64,000 nucleotides of DNA from SZUA-430 sp034440355 (GTDB taxonomy: Bacteria; Pseudomonadota; Alphaproteobacteria; Micropepsales; Micropepsaceae), in contig JAWXBY010000087.1 of the NCBI GenBank assembly GCA_034440355.1, positions 4,743 through 68,742 of the forward strand, written 5' to 3'. The position numbers were made by a program, and so were the translations under genes. Of the stretch, positions 16,371 through 24,804 are shown piece by piece. The first letter of the stretch is position 1; each line of letters opens with the position of its first letter. The notes under the pieces were generated by a model that saw only the letters and a list, made by a program, of their open reading frames with translations, was not told the origin of the DNA and searched no databases.

Positions 16371-17764
16371 GCCGCGCTCTGCTGGGCGCCTTTGACGATT
16401 GGCAGCCGCACGCTGAAGCACGACCCTTGTCCGAGCGTGCTTTCCACCGAACACGCGCCGCCGTGCGCCTCGGCAAGCTTGGCCACAATGGGAAGCCCGA
16501 GGCCGGTGCCTCCGTGCTCGCGCGACAGCGAGTTGTCGACTTGCTCGAAAGGCCGGAAGATTCGCGCCAGATGAATCTTGTCGATGCCGCAGCCCGTGTC
16601 GCTGACCGCGATCTCGACGCTCTCTCCCCGCACCGTGAGCGAAACGGTGACCGAACCCTTCGCCGTGAACTTGACCGCGTTGGCGACGAGATTGAGCACG
16701 ATCTGCCGCATCGCCATTTCGTCCGCGTACACGATGATCCGTTGATGCACCCGCTCGACCGCCAGCGTCATGCCTTTGTCTTCCGCCCGAATCTGCATCG
16801 AATGGGCGCACTCGTCGACGAGCGCGACGAGGTCGAAATCGACTGGTGAGAACGCCATCGTACCCGCCTCGATCTTCGCCAGATCGAGGATCTGGTTGAT
16901 CAGGCCCAGCAAGTGCTTGCCGCTGTCTTCGATGTCGCCGGCGTAGGCTGCGTACTTGTCCGCCGCGTCGGGACCGAGGAGCTTGAGGCGAATGATTTGC
17001 GCGAACCCGATAACGGCGTTGAGCGGCGTGCGTAGCTCGTGGCTCATAGTCGCAAGAAAACTTGACTTCGAAGCGTTCGCGTCGTCGGCGGCGGCCTTCT
17101 GGCGCAACGCTTCGTCGCGCGCTTCGCCCAACTCGTCGGCGAGAGCGCGGTTGTTGAGGCCGGTCCTGATTGCCTGCAGAATCTGGCCGTTCAGCTGAAG
17201 CCCGAGCCCGCCCGCCCATACGAGAAAGAGCGGCGTCATCACGATGTAAGGCGTGAGATAAGGCGCCCCGTCCAACGCCAGCTTGATCGTGAGCGCCACA
17301 AGACCCGGCACCAGCATGACAAGAAATACGGTCCGATGAATGGCGAGCTGAAACACGAATAGCGTGTTGGCGACGACAATGATGAGCACGAAGTAGTTGT
17401 TGTGCGGATTGTCGTGCACCCACAGCATGAAGGGCAGCAGGATCCACATGACGCTGTTCAAGCTGTACAGTGCGATGAGCAGCCTGTCCGCGCGCCTTTG
17501 TTCGTCCTCGCTTGCGACGTGGCGCAACACCGTCGCCAAAGCGACCAACGCCGTTGTTCCCCAAGCGAACATCAAAGCGTGCCACGAGACGATCGCGCTC
17601 AGGCTGAGCGGCCCCATGCTGTCGGCCGAAAACGCCCAGGCGAGGACGAAGGACCAAACCACCGAACCGCCGGCATGCAGCCATATGGTCTGGCGCAACG
17701 TGCGGACCTGCGCAGCTTGCAGGCTGCGATCCGCACTCGCCAGAAATGAGATCCCCAGAGCCAT
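16367..17764 (-). CDS. Membrane-bound sensor histidine kinase
   Basis: I use the ATG at 17762-17764 (465 residues); a TTG 18 bases upstream is possible. The N-terminal half has about six hydrophobic helices (residues 20-190) with no periplasmic sensor domain, then a short linker helix. The kinase core has the H-box SFLATMSHELRTPLNAVIGFAQII (His near residue 240), N-box MRQIVLNLVANAVKFT, G1 VSDTGCGID, F-box IFRPFEQVD and G2 GGTGLGLPIVAKLAEAHGG. It autophosphorylates and passes phosphate to a response regulator. No partner is adjacent, so it is an orphan kinase here; the signal is unknown. Confidence 0.9.
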   Translation of the reverse strand: MALGISFLASADRSLQAAQVRTLRQTIWLHAGGSVVWSFVLAWAFSADSMGPLSLSAIVSWHALMFAWGTTALVALATVLRHVASEDEQRRADRLLIALYSLNSVMWILLPFMLWVHDNPHNNYFVLIIVVANTLFVFQLAIHRTVFLVMLVPGLVALTIKLALDGAPYLTPYIVMTPLFLVWAGGLGLQLNGQILQAIRTGLNNRALADELGEARDEALRQKAAADDANASKSSFLATMSHELRTPLNAVIGFAQIIRLKLLGPDAADKYAAYAGDIEDSGKHLLGLINQILDLAKIEAGTMAFSPVDFDLVALVDECAHSMQIRAEDKGMTLAVERVHQRIIVYADEMAMRQIVLNLVANAVKFTAKGSVTVSLTVRGESVEIAVSDTGCGIDKIHLARIFRPFEQVDNSLSREHGGTGLGLPIVAKLAEAHGGACSVESTLGQGSCFSVRLPIVKGAQQSAA

Positions 17765-17938
17765 GGCACCCGACAACGCCAACCCAGTCCGGAGAGTGCA
17801 CCCTCCGCCATTTTCGCTAGCTTAAGGCGGGGCGAGATCAAACGAATGCACGCGGGCAGCGCCGCCGTCGGCCCGGGTTAACGCGCGTTACCCCTAACGC
17901 AATGCTAAGATCGCGAACGCGCAAACTGGAGGCCGCCA

Positions 17939-18340
17939 ATGTCTGAGCAAGTATCGCCGTTCAAGAACATTCGCGCTGTCGACTACACCATCATCTTCGT
18001 GCGTGACATGACTGCCATGCGCCGCTTCTACGGAGAGGTGCTCGAGTTTCCTCTCGAACGGCAACTCTCCGCGGGCTGGATCGAGTATCGCGTGGGATCC
18101 AACATCTTGGCGCTCGCCGATCGCTCGCGGACCGCCCACGACGCCCCCATGCCCACTGGCACGGCAGCGCTTCAACTGGCGTTCCGCGTGCCGCCCGGCG
18201 TCGTCAATCAATGCGCCGCAGTGTTTGAGACCAAGCGTGTTCCGATCATCGAGCCGCCAAAGGATCAAGCCTGGGGGCATCGCACGCTCTTCGTGCGCGA
18301 CCCCGACGGCAACCTCGTCGAGATCTACGCCGAGATCTGA
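17939..18340 (+). CDS. VOC superfamily protein (glyoxalase-like)
   Basis: This 133-residue protein has the typical start of the second half-fold (VDYTIIFVRDMTAMRRFYGEVLEFPLERQL) and ends WGHRTLFVRDPDGNLVEIYAEI. The DPDGNLVEI motif carries the conserved metal-ligand glutamate of glyoxalase-type proteins. It lies 93 bases before ecm on the same strand. It could be related to epimerase-type VOC enzymes such as methylmalonyl-CoA epimerase, but it lacks obvious features that would make that call, so I leave it generic. Confidence 0.82.
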   Translation: MSEQVSPFKNIRAVDYTIIFVRDMTAMRRFYGEVLEFPLERQLSAGWIEYRVGSNILALADRSRTAHDAPMPTGTAALQLAFRVPPGVVNQCAAVFETKRVPIIEPPKDQAWGHRTLFVRDPDGNLVEIYAEI

Positions 18341-18409
18341 CGCGGCGATAAACCAAGCAGGCTGAAACCGAATTGCTTGGGGCCGCTAGTTCCTGTTAGA
18401 TCGCCCGTG

Positions 18410-18420
18410 CTGCACCGCAG
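18410..18420 (+). promoter_or_regulatory. CTGC-N3-GCAG palindrome before ecm
   Basis: CTGC-ACC-GCAG is a perfect interrupted palindrome 13-23 bases before the ecm start, overlapping the leader. It matches the recalled PhaR consensus of Paracoccus exactly. A regulator bound here could block transcription or translation initiation; this is inferred. Confidence 0.45.
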
Positions 18421-18432
18421 CGAACGGGACTC

Positions 18433-20391
18433 ATGCGCGACAAACCTTGGATCTTCCGCACTTACGCGGGCCACTCGACGGCGAAAGCCTCGAACGCGCT
18501 CTATCGCGAGAACCTGTCGCGCGGCCAAACGGGCCTGTCGGTCGCTTTCGATCTGCCGACCCAGACCGGCTACGACAGCGACGATCCGCGCGCGAGAGGC
18601 GAAGTCGGCAAGGTCGGCGTGCCCGTCTCGCACTTGGGCGACATGCGCACACTCTTCGACGGCATCCCGCTCGGCACGATGAACACGTCGATGACGATCA
18701 ACGCGACTGCGCCCTGGCTGCTAGCGCTCTACATCGCCGTCGCCGACGAAACCGGCGTCGCGCGCAAAGACTTGGCTGGCACGACGCAAAACGACATCAT
18801 CAAGGAATATCTGTCGCGCGGCACATATATCTATCCACCGAAGCCATCGCTGAAACTCACCGCCGACACGATTGCGTTCACCTACCGCGAACTGCCGAAA
18901 TGGAATCCGGTGAACGTCTGCTCGTACCATCTGCAGGAAGCCGGCGCGACGCCGCTGCAGGAAATCGCCTACGCCCTCGCCGCCGCAACCGCGATCCTCG
19001 ACGAAGTCAAACGCAGCGGCCAAGTCCCCGAAGCCGACCTCGGGCGCGTCTACGGCCGCATCTCCTTCTTCGTCAACGCCGGCATCCGCTTCGTGACCGA
19101 GATGTGCAAGATGCGCGCCTTCACCGAACTCTGGGACGAAATCGGCCGCACCCGCTACGGCGTGACGAACGAGAAAGACCTGCTGTTCCGCTATGGCGTG
19201 CAAGTGAATTCGCTCGGCCTTTCCGAACAGCAGCCGGAAAACAACGTCTACCGCATCCTGCTCGAGATGCTGGCCGTGACGTTGTCGAAGAACGCGCGCG
19301 CCAGGTCCGTGCAACTCCCAGCGTGGAACGAAGCCTTGGGCCTTCCGCGCCCGTGGGATCAGCAATGGTCGCTGCGTGCGCAACAAATCCTGGCGCTCGA
19401 AACCGACCTCCTCGAATTCGGCGACTTGTTCGACGGCTCGCCGGTGATCAACGCGAAGGTCGAAGAACTGAAACGCGAAGCCCTCGCCGAACTCGCCCAC
19501 ATCGACCAAATGGGCGGCGCGATCAAAGCTGTCGAAACCGGTTACATCAAAGAACGCCTCGTCGAATCGAACGCCTCACGCGTCGCCGCCATCGAATCCG
19601 GCGACCAAACCGTGGTCGGCGTGAACGCCTATAAGGAAAGCGCCGAGCCCGGCCTCGCCGGCGGCGCCTCAGCGGTCGTCACCGTCGACGCCTCCGCCGA
19701 ACGCGGCCAAATCGAACGCCTGCACATCTGGCGCAAACAACGCGACGCGAAGAAGGTCGACGCCACACTCGACGCCCTCCGCCGCGCGGCAGCCGAAGGC
19801 CGCAACATCATGGAGCCGTCGATCGCCTGCGCCAAAGCCGGCGTCACGACAGGCGAATGGGCTGGCGCCCTGCGCGCGACCTTCGGCGAATTCCGCGCCC
19901 CCACCGGCGTCGCCGCCGAACCACGCCTCTCGAACGACGAAGCTATTGGCGCGCTCCGCGAAAAAGCAAAAGCCGTCGCCAAACGCTTAGGCCGCGCACC
20001 AATGCTGCTGGTCGCAAAGCCCGGCCTCGACGGCCACTCGAACGGCGCCGAACAAATCGCCTACCGCGCCCGCGACTGCGGCTTCGCAGTGTCTTACGAC
20101 GGCATCCGCCTAACCCCCGCCGAAATCGCCAAAGCGGCGAAAGAGAAAAAGCCCCACGTCATCGGCCTCTCCATCCTCTCCGGCAGCCACAAAGAACTCG
20201 TCGCCGAGGTCATGCGCGAACTCAAAGCCGCAGGCCTCGAAGGCACACCGGTCATCGTCGGCGGCATCGTCCCCCCCGAAGACGAAGCAGCCCTGAAGGC
20301 CCTAGGCGTCACCCGCATCTACACCCCCAAAGACTTCGACCTAAACGCCATCATGGGCGACATGCTGGAAGTCGCGGAAACGAAGCACTGA
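18433..20391 (+). CDS. ecm: Ethylmalonyl-CoA mutase, adenosylcobalamin-dependent
   Basis: This 652-residue enzyme converts (2R)-ethylmalonyl-CoA to (2S)-methylsuccinyl-CoA by a radical carbon-skeleton rearrangement. The N-terminal catalytic barrel starts PWIFRTYAGHSTAKASNALYRENLSRGQTGLSVAFDLPTQTGYDSD. The later TEMCKMRAFTELWDEIGRTRYGV and NNVYRILLEMLAVTLSKNARARSVQLPAWNEALGLP segments are typical of the Ecm subgroup. The C-terminal B12 domain has DGHSNG (about residue 533; the His is the lower cobalt ligand) and GLSILSGSH. Methylmalonyl-CoA mutases are about 710 residues; this length and the ccr/mcd context favour Ecm. The cofactor enzyme is encoded at 5424-5993. Confidence 0.93.
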   Translation: MRDKPWIFRTYAGHSTAKASNALYRENLSRGQTGLSVAFDLPTQTGYDSDDPRARGEVGKVGVPVSHLGDMRTLFDGIPLGTMNTSMTINATAPWLLALYIAVADETGVARKDLAGTTQNDIIKEYLSRGTYIYPPKPSLKLTADTIAFTYRELPKWNPVNVCSYHLQEAGATPLQEIAYALAAATAILDEVKRSGQVPEADLGRVYGRISFFVNAGIRFVTEMCKMRAFTELWDEIGRTRYGVTNEKDLLFRYGVQVNSLGLSEQQPENNVYRILLEMLAVTLSKNARARSVQLPAWNEALGLPRPWDQQWSLRAQQILALETDLLEFGDLFDGSPVINAKVEELKREALAELAHIDQMGGAIKAVETGYIKERLVESNASRVAAIESGDQTVVGVNAYKESAEPGLAGGASAVVTVDASAERGQIERLHIWRKQRDAKKVDATLDALRRAAAEGRNIMEPSIACAKAGVTTGEWAGALRATFGEFRAPTGVAAEPRLSNDEAIGALREKAKAVAKRLGRAPMLLVAKPGLDGHSNGAEQIAYRARDCGFAVSYDGIRLTPAEIAKAAKEKKPHVIGLSILSGSHKELVAEVMRELKAAGLEGTPVIVGGIVPPEDEAALKALGVTRIYTPKDFDLNAIMGDMLEVAETKH

Positions 20392-20400
20392 GGGGATGCC

Positions 20401-21045
20401 GTGACGATACCGATGAACCGGCGGCACTTCTCACTTAGGGCTGCCTTGGCGTTTGCTGGTTGCGCGTCGTTCGCACTGCGGCAAAGCGGGGCGGCCGAAT
20501 TCACGATCAAGCCGGGAGGACAAATCGGCCGACCGGCGCGCGCGCTCTGGCTTAAGGGTTACACGCAATCCGAACTCGACGATGCGCAGGCGCGCTTCGA
20601 CCTCAGGTTTCCGCCCGATCTAGTCGCCCTCTATCGCGAGCGCCGTCCCGCCGACGGGTATGACTGGACACGCCACGACAAGGCGATCCGCGAGATGCTG
20701 GCCCGCCCGCTCGAAGGTCTCTTGTTCGACGTCGAGAACAATCACCTGTGGTGGCCGGAATGGGGCGAGAAGCCCAAGACCAAAATCGATAGGCGTGACG
20801 TGGTGACCGCTGTCGTCAAGGCCGCGCCGAAGTTGATCCCGCTCCTGTCGCACCGCTACATTCCCGAAGAACCGCACGAGGCGGACAACCCTGTCTTCTC
20901 TGTCGTGCAGTCGGACATCATCTACTATGGCGCCAATCTAGCCGACTATTTCGACCGCGAGTTTCTCGGCTACGGCGTGCGCCCCCTGCCGGTGGGCATC
21001 AAGAAAACCCGCTTCTGGTCTGAAATGGTCGAACGCAATCGGTAG
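20401..21045 (+). CDS. Exported SMI1/KNR4-like protein
   Basis: This 214-residue protein starts with GTG, preceded by a strong GAGGGG Shine-Dalgarno overlapping the end of ecm; an in-frame ATG lies 12 bases on. The N-terminus (MNRRHFSLRAALAFAGCASFA) contains a twin-arginine-like RRHF motif. The remainder matches the SMI1/KNR4 pattern: YTQSELDDAQARFDLRFPPDLVALYRERRP, then LIPLLSHRYIPEEPHEADNPVFSVVQSDIIYYGANLADYFDREF. Most members are cytosolic scaffold or immunity proteins; a signal peptide and a position 9 bases behind ecm are unusual. The role is unknown. Confidence 0.7.
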   Translation: MTIPMNRRHFSLRAALAFAGCASFALRQSGAAEFTIKPGGQIGRPARALWLKGYTQSELDDAQARFDLRFPPDLVALYRERRPADGYDWTRHDKAIREMLARPLEGLLFDVENNHLWWPEWGEKPKTKIDRRDVVTAVVKAAPKLIPLLSHRYIPEEPHEADNPVFSVVQSDIIYYGANLADYFDREFLGYGVRPLPVGIKKTRFWSEMVERNR

Positions 21046-21114
21046 GCGGCCGCGCCGCCGCTTGCCCTGTGTCGCCCGCACTGCCTAGTCTTGCAGCGAA
21101 CAGGGACGGCGAGC

Positions 21115-22026
21115 GTGGCGCTACTGCAAGCAGACGATCTGACAGCAGCATTTCGCGGCCGGACGCACACGATGCGCCACGATGACGGGCGCGAATACTG
21201 GACGTTCACGGCCGCGCTCCCGCCTCCGGATCTCAAGCGCTACGTCAATTCATATTGGGAAGTCGAAGGCGCGCTCGCGCACGTGCGCGAAAAGGTCCTG
21301 CCGACCGCCGACATCGTTCTGATCTTCAACCTCGGTGACGTGCAGCACCTCGTCGACCGCGACGATCAGTCGAATGAGACCGCGTTCCACAACGCGTTCG
21401 TCTCAGGGCTTCACGAACGCTTCCTCATCACGGCCTCGCATCATCGCTCGTGGCTCTGCGGCATGCGCTTGTCGCCGTTCGGTGCGTACAAGCTCTTCCG
21501 AACACCGCTCACCGGCGTCGCCAACCGTGTTCTCCATCTGGAAGACCTGCGCGGCAGCGCCTCGCTGCGTTTCGCCGACACGCTGCGCAATGCCGGCTCG
21601 CCGCTGTCGCGCTTCGCGATGTTCGACGACTCCCTGCGCGAACGCATCGCAGCCGCCCCCGACGCGGCACCGGAAGTCATGTGGGCCTGGGACCGCCTCA
21701 TCGCAAGCAACGGCGCGGCCCGCATTCTCGACATTGCCGAGGACATCGGCTGGAGCCGCAAACACTTGCGGGACCGCTTCCTCGATCAGATCGGCCTCGC
21801 GCCCAAAACAGTCGGCCGCATCATGCGTTTCCACACCGCGATCAAGACCATTGGCGCCGCCAACAAGATGAACTGGGCCACGCTCGCCGCCGACTGCGGC
21901 TACGCCGATCAAGCCCACTTCAACCGCGACTTCCGCGACTTCGCCGGCGCCGCGCCCGAGACCTACCTACGCGCCCGCCTGCCTGACTCCGAGGTCGGCT
22001 TCATGGTCGCCGACGAGGCCCGGTAA
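21115..22026 (+). CDS. AraC family transcriptional regulator
   Basis: I prefer the GTG at 21115 (303 residues) over the upstream TTG. The N-terminal sensory domain (LKRYVNSYWEVEGALAHVREKVLPTADIVLIFNLGD) is of the type found with HTH_18 regulators that have a DUF6597-like domain. The C-terminal HTH is IAEDIGWSRKHLRDRFLDQIGLAPKTVGRIMRFHTAI and WATLAADCGYADQAHFNRDFRDFAGAAPETYLRARL, the paired helix-turn-helix of AraC proteins. The target may be the DUF1761 gene 68 bases downstream; no operator was recognised. Confidence 0.86.
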   Translation: MALLQADDLTAAFRGRTHTMRHDDGREYWTFTAALPPPDLKRYVNSYWEVEGALAHVREKVLPTADIVLIFNLGDVQHLVDRDDQSNETAFHNAFVSGLHERFLITASHHRSWLCGMRLSPFGAYKLFRTPLTGVANRVLHLEDLRGSASLRFADTLRNAGSPLSRFAMFDDSLRERIAAAPDAAPEVMWAWDRLIASNGAARILDIAEDIGWSRKHLRDRFLDQIGLAPKTVGRIMRFHTAIKTIGAANKMNWATLAADCGYADQAHFNRDFRDFAGAAPETYLRARLPDSEVGFMVADEAR

Positions 22027-22094
22027 CATTTGTTCAATACCCGCCATCGCTAAACTGGCACACCAGCCCGAGTCGCACTTTGAGGGGAACGTGA

Positions 22095-22493
22095 ATGCCT
22101 GAGATCAATTGGTTGGCCGCGATCGTTGCAGGGATCGCCGGCTTCTTCGTCGGCGGCCTGTGGTACTCGCCGCTCCTCTTCGGCAAGATTTGGATGGCCG
22201 AAACCGGCATCGACCCGGCAAAGCCCGGCGGCTACCACCCCGCCATCACGTTCGGCCTCGGCGCCGCCATCTCGATCATCGGCGCGATCGTCTTCGCCTT
22301 CTTCTTAGGCAAAGCGCCGGCACTCGGCTTCGCCGTCACGGTCGGTGTGCTGACGGGCCTCGTCTGGGTCGGCGGCTCGTTCGCGATCAACGGCTTTTTC
22401 GAACGCAAGAGCGCCAAGCTCATCGCGATCAACGCGCTCTATCACACCGTTCAGTTCGCGCTCTTCGGCTTGATCTTGGGCCTATGGCACTGA
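22095..22493 (+). CDS. DUF1761 family membrane protein
   Basis: This 132-residue protein has four hydrophobic helices and the family start INWLAAIVAGIAGFFVGGLWYSPLLFGKIWM, with the conserved WYSP element. It ends LYHTVQFALFGLILGLWH. DUF1761 proteins are small polytopic membrane proteins of unknown function. The gene's 3' end overlaps the converging abgT-like gene by 12 bases. It follows an AraC regulator on the same strand. Confidence 0.88.
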   Translation: MPEINWLAAIVAGIAGFFVGGLWYSPLLFGKIWMAETGIDPAKPGGYHPAITFGLGAAISIIGAIVFAFFLGKAPALGFAVTVGVLTGLVWVGGSFAINGFFERKSAKLIAINALYHTVQFALFGLILGLWH

Positions 22494-24041
22494 CCGCCCG
22501 CCCGGCACGTAGACGTTCTCGACGCCGGGCCCGAACGGAATGCCGAGCATGAACCAGGCGACGAAGAACGCACCCGCCGCGAAGAAATACGCGACGGTGT
22601 AAGGCAGCATCAGCGCGATCATCGACCCGATCCCGTAGTCCGGCATGTACTTGCGCGCCATGACCAGGATCAGCGGGAAGTAACTCATGAACGGCGTGAT
22701 CATGTTGGTCGTTGAATCGCCCACGCGATAAGCCGCCTGCGTCGCCTCCGGCGCGATCCCCAACAGCATCAACATCGGCACCAGAATCGGCGACAAGATC
22801 GCCCACTTCGCCGACGCGCTGCCGACCAAAAGATCGCACGCCATCGCAAGCAGGATGACGCTGAACAACAACAGCACCGGCGCCCCGTCTAATCCCGCGC
22901 CTTTCAGCCCCTCAGCGCCAGAGATCGCAAGCAAGCTGCCCATATTCGACCAACCGAACAACGCGACGAACACCGACGCGAAGAATACCAGCACCAGATA
23001 CGCGCTGATTTCGCCGACGCCCTTGCCGGCCAGCGCCACCGCATCCTTGTCCGACTTGATGCTCCCCGCGCCGATCCCGTAACCGAGCCCGCAGGCCAGG
23101 AACACAAGGAACATGATCGCGACCATCGACCGGAACAGCGGTTCGAACGACCCGTCATCGCCCCGCAACGGCGACCCCGGCGCCCACGCCAACAACGCGA
23201 CCAGCACGACAATCGCCAGAAATCCGATGCCTGCATAGCGAAGCCCGCGCGCTTCGCGCTTGTCTTGGGCGTCGTCGATCGGTGGCGGCGCGACATGCAC
23301 CCAGGGCGTTCCCGCATTCAACCGCGGCTCAACGATGTACTCGCACACCAATGTGCCCGCGATGGTGTAGACGGGCACGATCGCGGCCAGAAAATACCAG
23401 TTGGCCGTGATCTCGACCGTGTAGGCCGGATCAATGAGCTGCGCGGCCGCCTGCGTCATGCCGGAGAGAATCCCGTCCCCCGGCGTGATCGCGAGGTTGG
23501 CCGCAAAACCACCCGCGACCCCCGCAAACCCGGCTGACAACCCAGCGACCGGATGCCGCCCGCTCGAGGCGAACACGACGGCGGCCAAAGGAATCAGAAC
23601 CACGTACCCGGCATCGGACGCGATATTCGCCTGCACGCCCGCGAACACGATGGTCAGCGTCATCAGCGGCTTCGGCACCGCGCGCACGAGGCCCTTAAGC
23701 GCCGCCGCAAAGAACCCAGCCCTCTCCGCAAGGCCCGAACCGATGATCACGACAAGCACGATGCCCAGCGGTGGAAAGCTCGTCAGCACCTGCGGCAACT
23801 CAACGAAGAGCTTCCGGATCTGCGCCGAGTCGAGCAGGCTGACCGCGTCGACCGCCTTGCCCGTCGCCGGGTTGATCGCCGTCGCGCCATGCCCGGCGAG
23901 CACCGCCGACAAGACCATCACGATGCCGATGGCGATAAGAAACAGCGTCACCGGATCCGGCAGCTTATTCCCGGCGACCTCGATCGAATTCAGAATGCGC
24001 AACAGACGGCTGGGTTTTTCCTGTGCTGCTGCGTCCGTCAT
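22482..24041 (-). CDS. AbgT family transporter
   Basis: This 519-residue inner-membrane transporter has about 12-13 helices. Family features are the start LLRILNSIEVAGNKLPDPVTLFLIAIGIVMVLSA, GSGLAERAGFFAA, the central PTPGDG-like loop (ITPGDGILSGMTQAA), and late motifs SASAKWAILSPILVPMLMLLGIAPEATQAAYRVGDSTTNMITPFMSYFPLIL. AbgT takes up p-aminobenzoyl-glutamate in E. coli; related members (MtrF, YdaH) export sulfonamides. Substrate preference cannot be read here, and no aminobenzoyl-glutamate hydrolase gene is nearby. Confidence 0.93.
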   Translation of the reverse strand: MTDAAAQEKPSRLLRILNSIEVAGNKLPDPVTLFLIAIGIVMVLSAVLAGHGATAINPATGKAVDAVSLLDSAQIRKLFVELPQVLTSFPPLGIVLVVIIGSGLAERAGFFAAALKGLVRAVPKPLMTLTIVFAGVQANIASDAGYVVLIPLAAVVFASSGRHPVAGLSAGFAGVAGGFAANLAITPGDGILSGMTQAAAQLIDPAYTVEITANWYFLAAIVPVYTIAGTLVCEYIVEPRLNAGTPWVHVAPPPIDDAQDKREARGLRYAGIGFLAIVVLVALLAWAPGSPLRGDDGSFEPLFRSMVAIMFLVFLACGLGYGIGAGSIKSDKDAVALAGKGVGEISAYLVLVFFASVFVALFGWSNMGSLLAISGAEGLKGAGLDGAPVLLLFSVILLAMACDLLVGSASAKWAILSPILVPMLMLLGIAPEATQAAYRVGDSTTNMITPFMSYFPLILVMARKYMPDYGIGSMIALMLPYTVAYFFAAGAFFVAWFMLGIPFGPGVENVYVPGGRSVP

Positions 24042-24115
24042 CGATCACCCTTGGAAAAGCGCATGGGCCTTGACCGTAGCGGCACAGCACGCCGCCGGTC
24101 AAAGGTCGGCGCCAA

Positions 24116-24574
24116 TCAGGGCTTCGGCGTCGGATCCGTGGTCCCCATGTCGTGGGAGAATTTCCAGCTACCGTCCGGCTGCTTCATCCACACGCTCAGA
24201 TAGCTTCCGTGACTGACCGATGTCTTGCCGGCGGCGTCCTTCGGTGACGTGTAGATCGACCGGCCCCAGGTCACGGCCATCGTCCCGTCGACCGAAGCCC
24301 AAGCGCGCGTCGGCGCCCATTCGAGCGTACCGCCGCCCGCGAACGATTTCGCCAGCCGCGCCTTGATGGCCTCGGGTCCACGAAGCGGCTCAGGCCCCGG
24401 CACGAACCAATGTGCATCGGGGGCCGCATAGGCCGCGAACGCCTCCGCCACCCCCTTCGCTTGCGCGAGTGCCGCAAAGTCGCGGTCGGCTTTCATGACC
24501 TCGTCGCTGGCATCGGCCATTGCATGCGTTGCCGAAAAAACGATCAGCAGCACAACACCAAGAAAGAGTCGCAT
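24116..24574 (-). CDS. Exported SnoaL/DUF4440-like protein
   Basis: This is 152 residues from the ATG at 24572-24574. A signal peptide (MRLFLGVVLLIVFSATHAMA) precedes a SnoaL-type cone domain: EVMKADRDFAALAQAKGVAEAFAAYAAPDAHWFVPGPEPLRGPEAIKARL, then WAPTRAWASVDGTMAVTWGRSIYT and SYLSVWMKQPDGSWKFSHDMGTTDP. The final WKFSHDMGT is typical of DUF4440. Activity is unknown; the fold serves as isomerase, cyclase or ligand-binding protein. The longer upstream frame is not supported. Confidence 0.8.
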   Translation of the reverse strand: MRLFLGVVLLIVFSATHAMADASDEVMKADRDFAALAQAKGVAEAFAAYAAPDAHWFVPGPEPLRGPEAIKARLAKSFAGGGTLEWAPTRAWASVDGTMAVTWGRSIYTSPKDAAGKTSVSHGSYLSVWMKQPDGSWKFSHDMGTTDPTPKP

Positions 24575-24804
24575 CGTCGTCTCCACCCCAAACATGCTCG
24601 CAAATTCGTACGCGGAGTCTGGGCCACAGCTCAAAGAATATGATCGTGAGCAGCCGCTAAGCGCCGAAAGTCGCGCACAGTTCCACCAGCCGGGACCCTG
24701 GCACTCGGGCCAGGCGGCCCACATTCGGCCACATTTTCCGATTGAAACTGCGATGACCAAAGTCACCGCTAACGTTAGCGGGCAAAAAGCGAAGGGCACT
24801 GCTG

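Noticed and set aside
18433..20391. Methylmalonyl-CoA mutase
   Set aside because: The protein is about 60 residues shorter than that enzyme, has Ecm-type segments, and lies with ccr and mcd. A tree would settle it.
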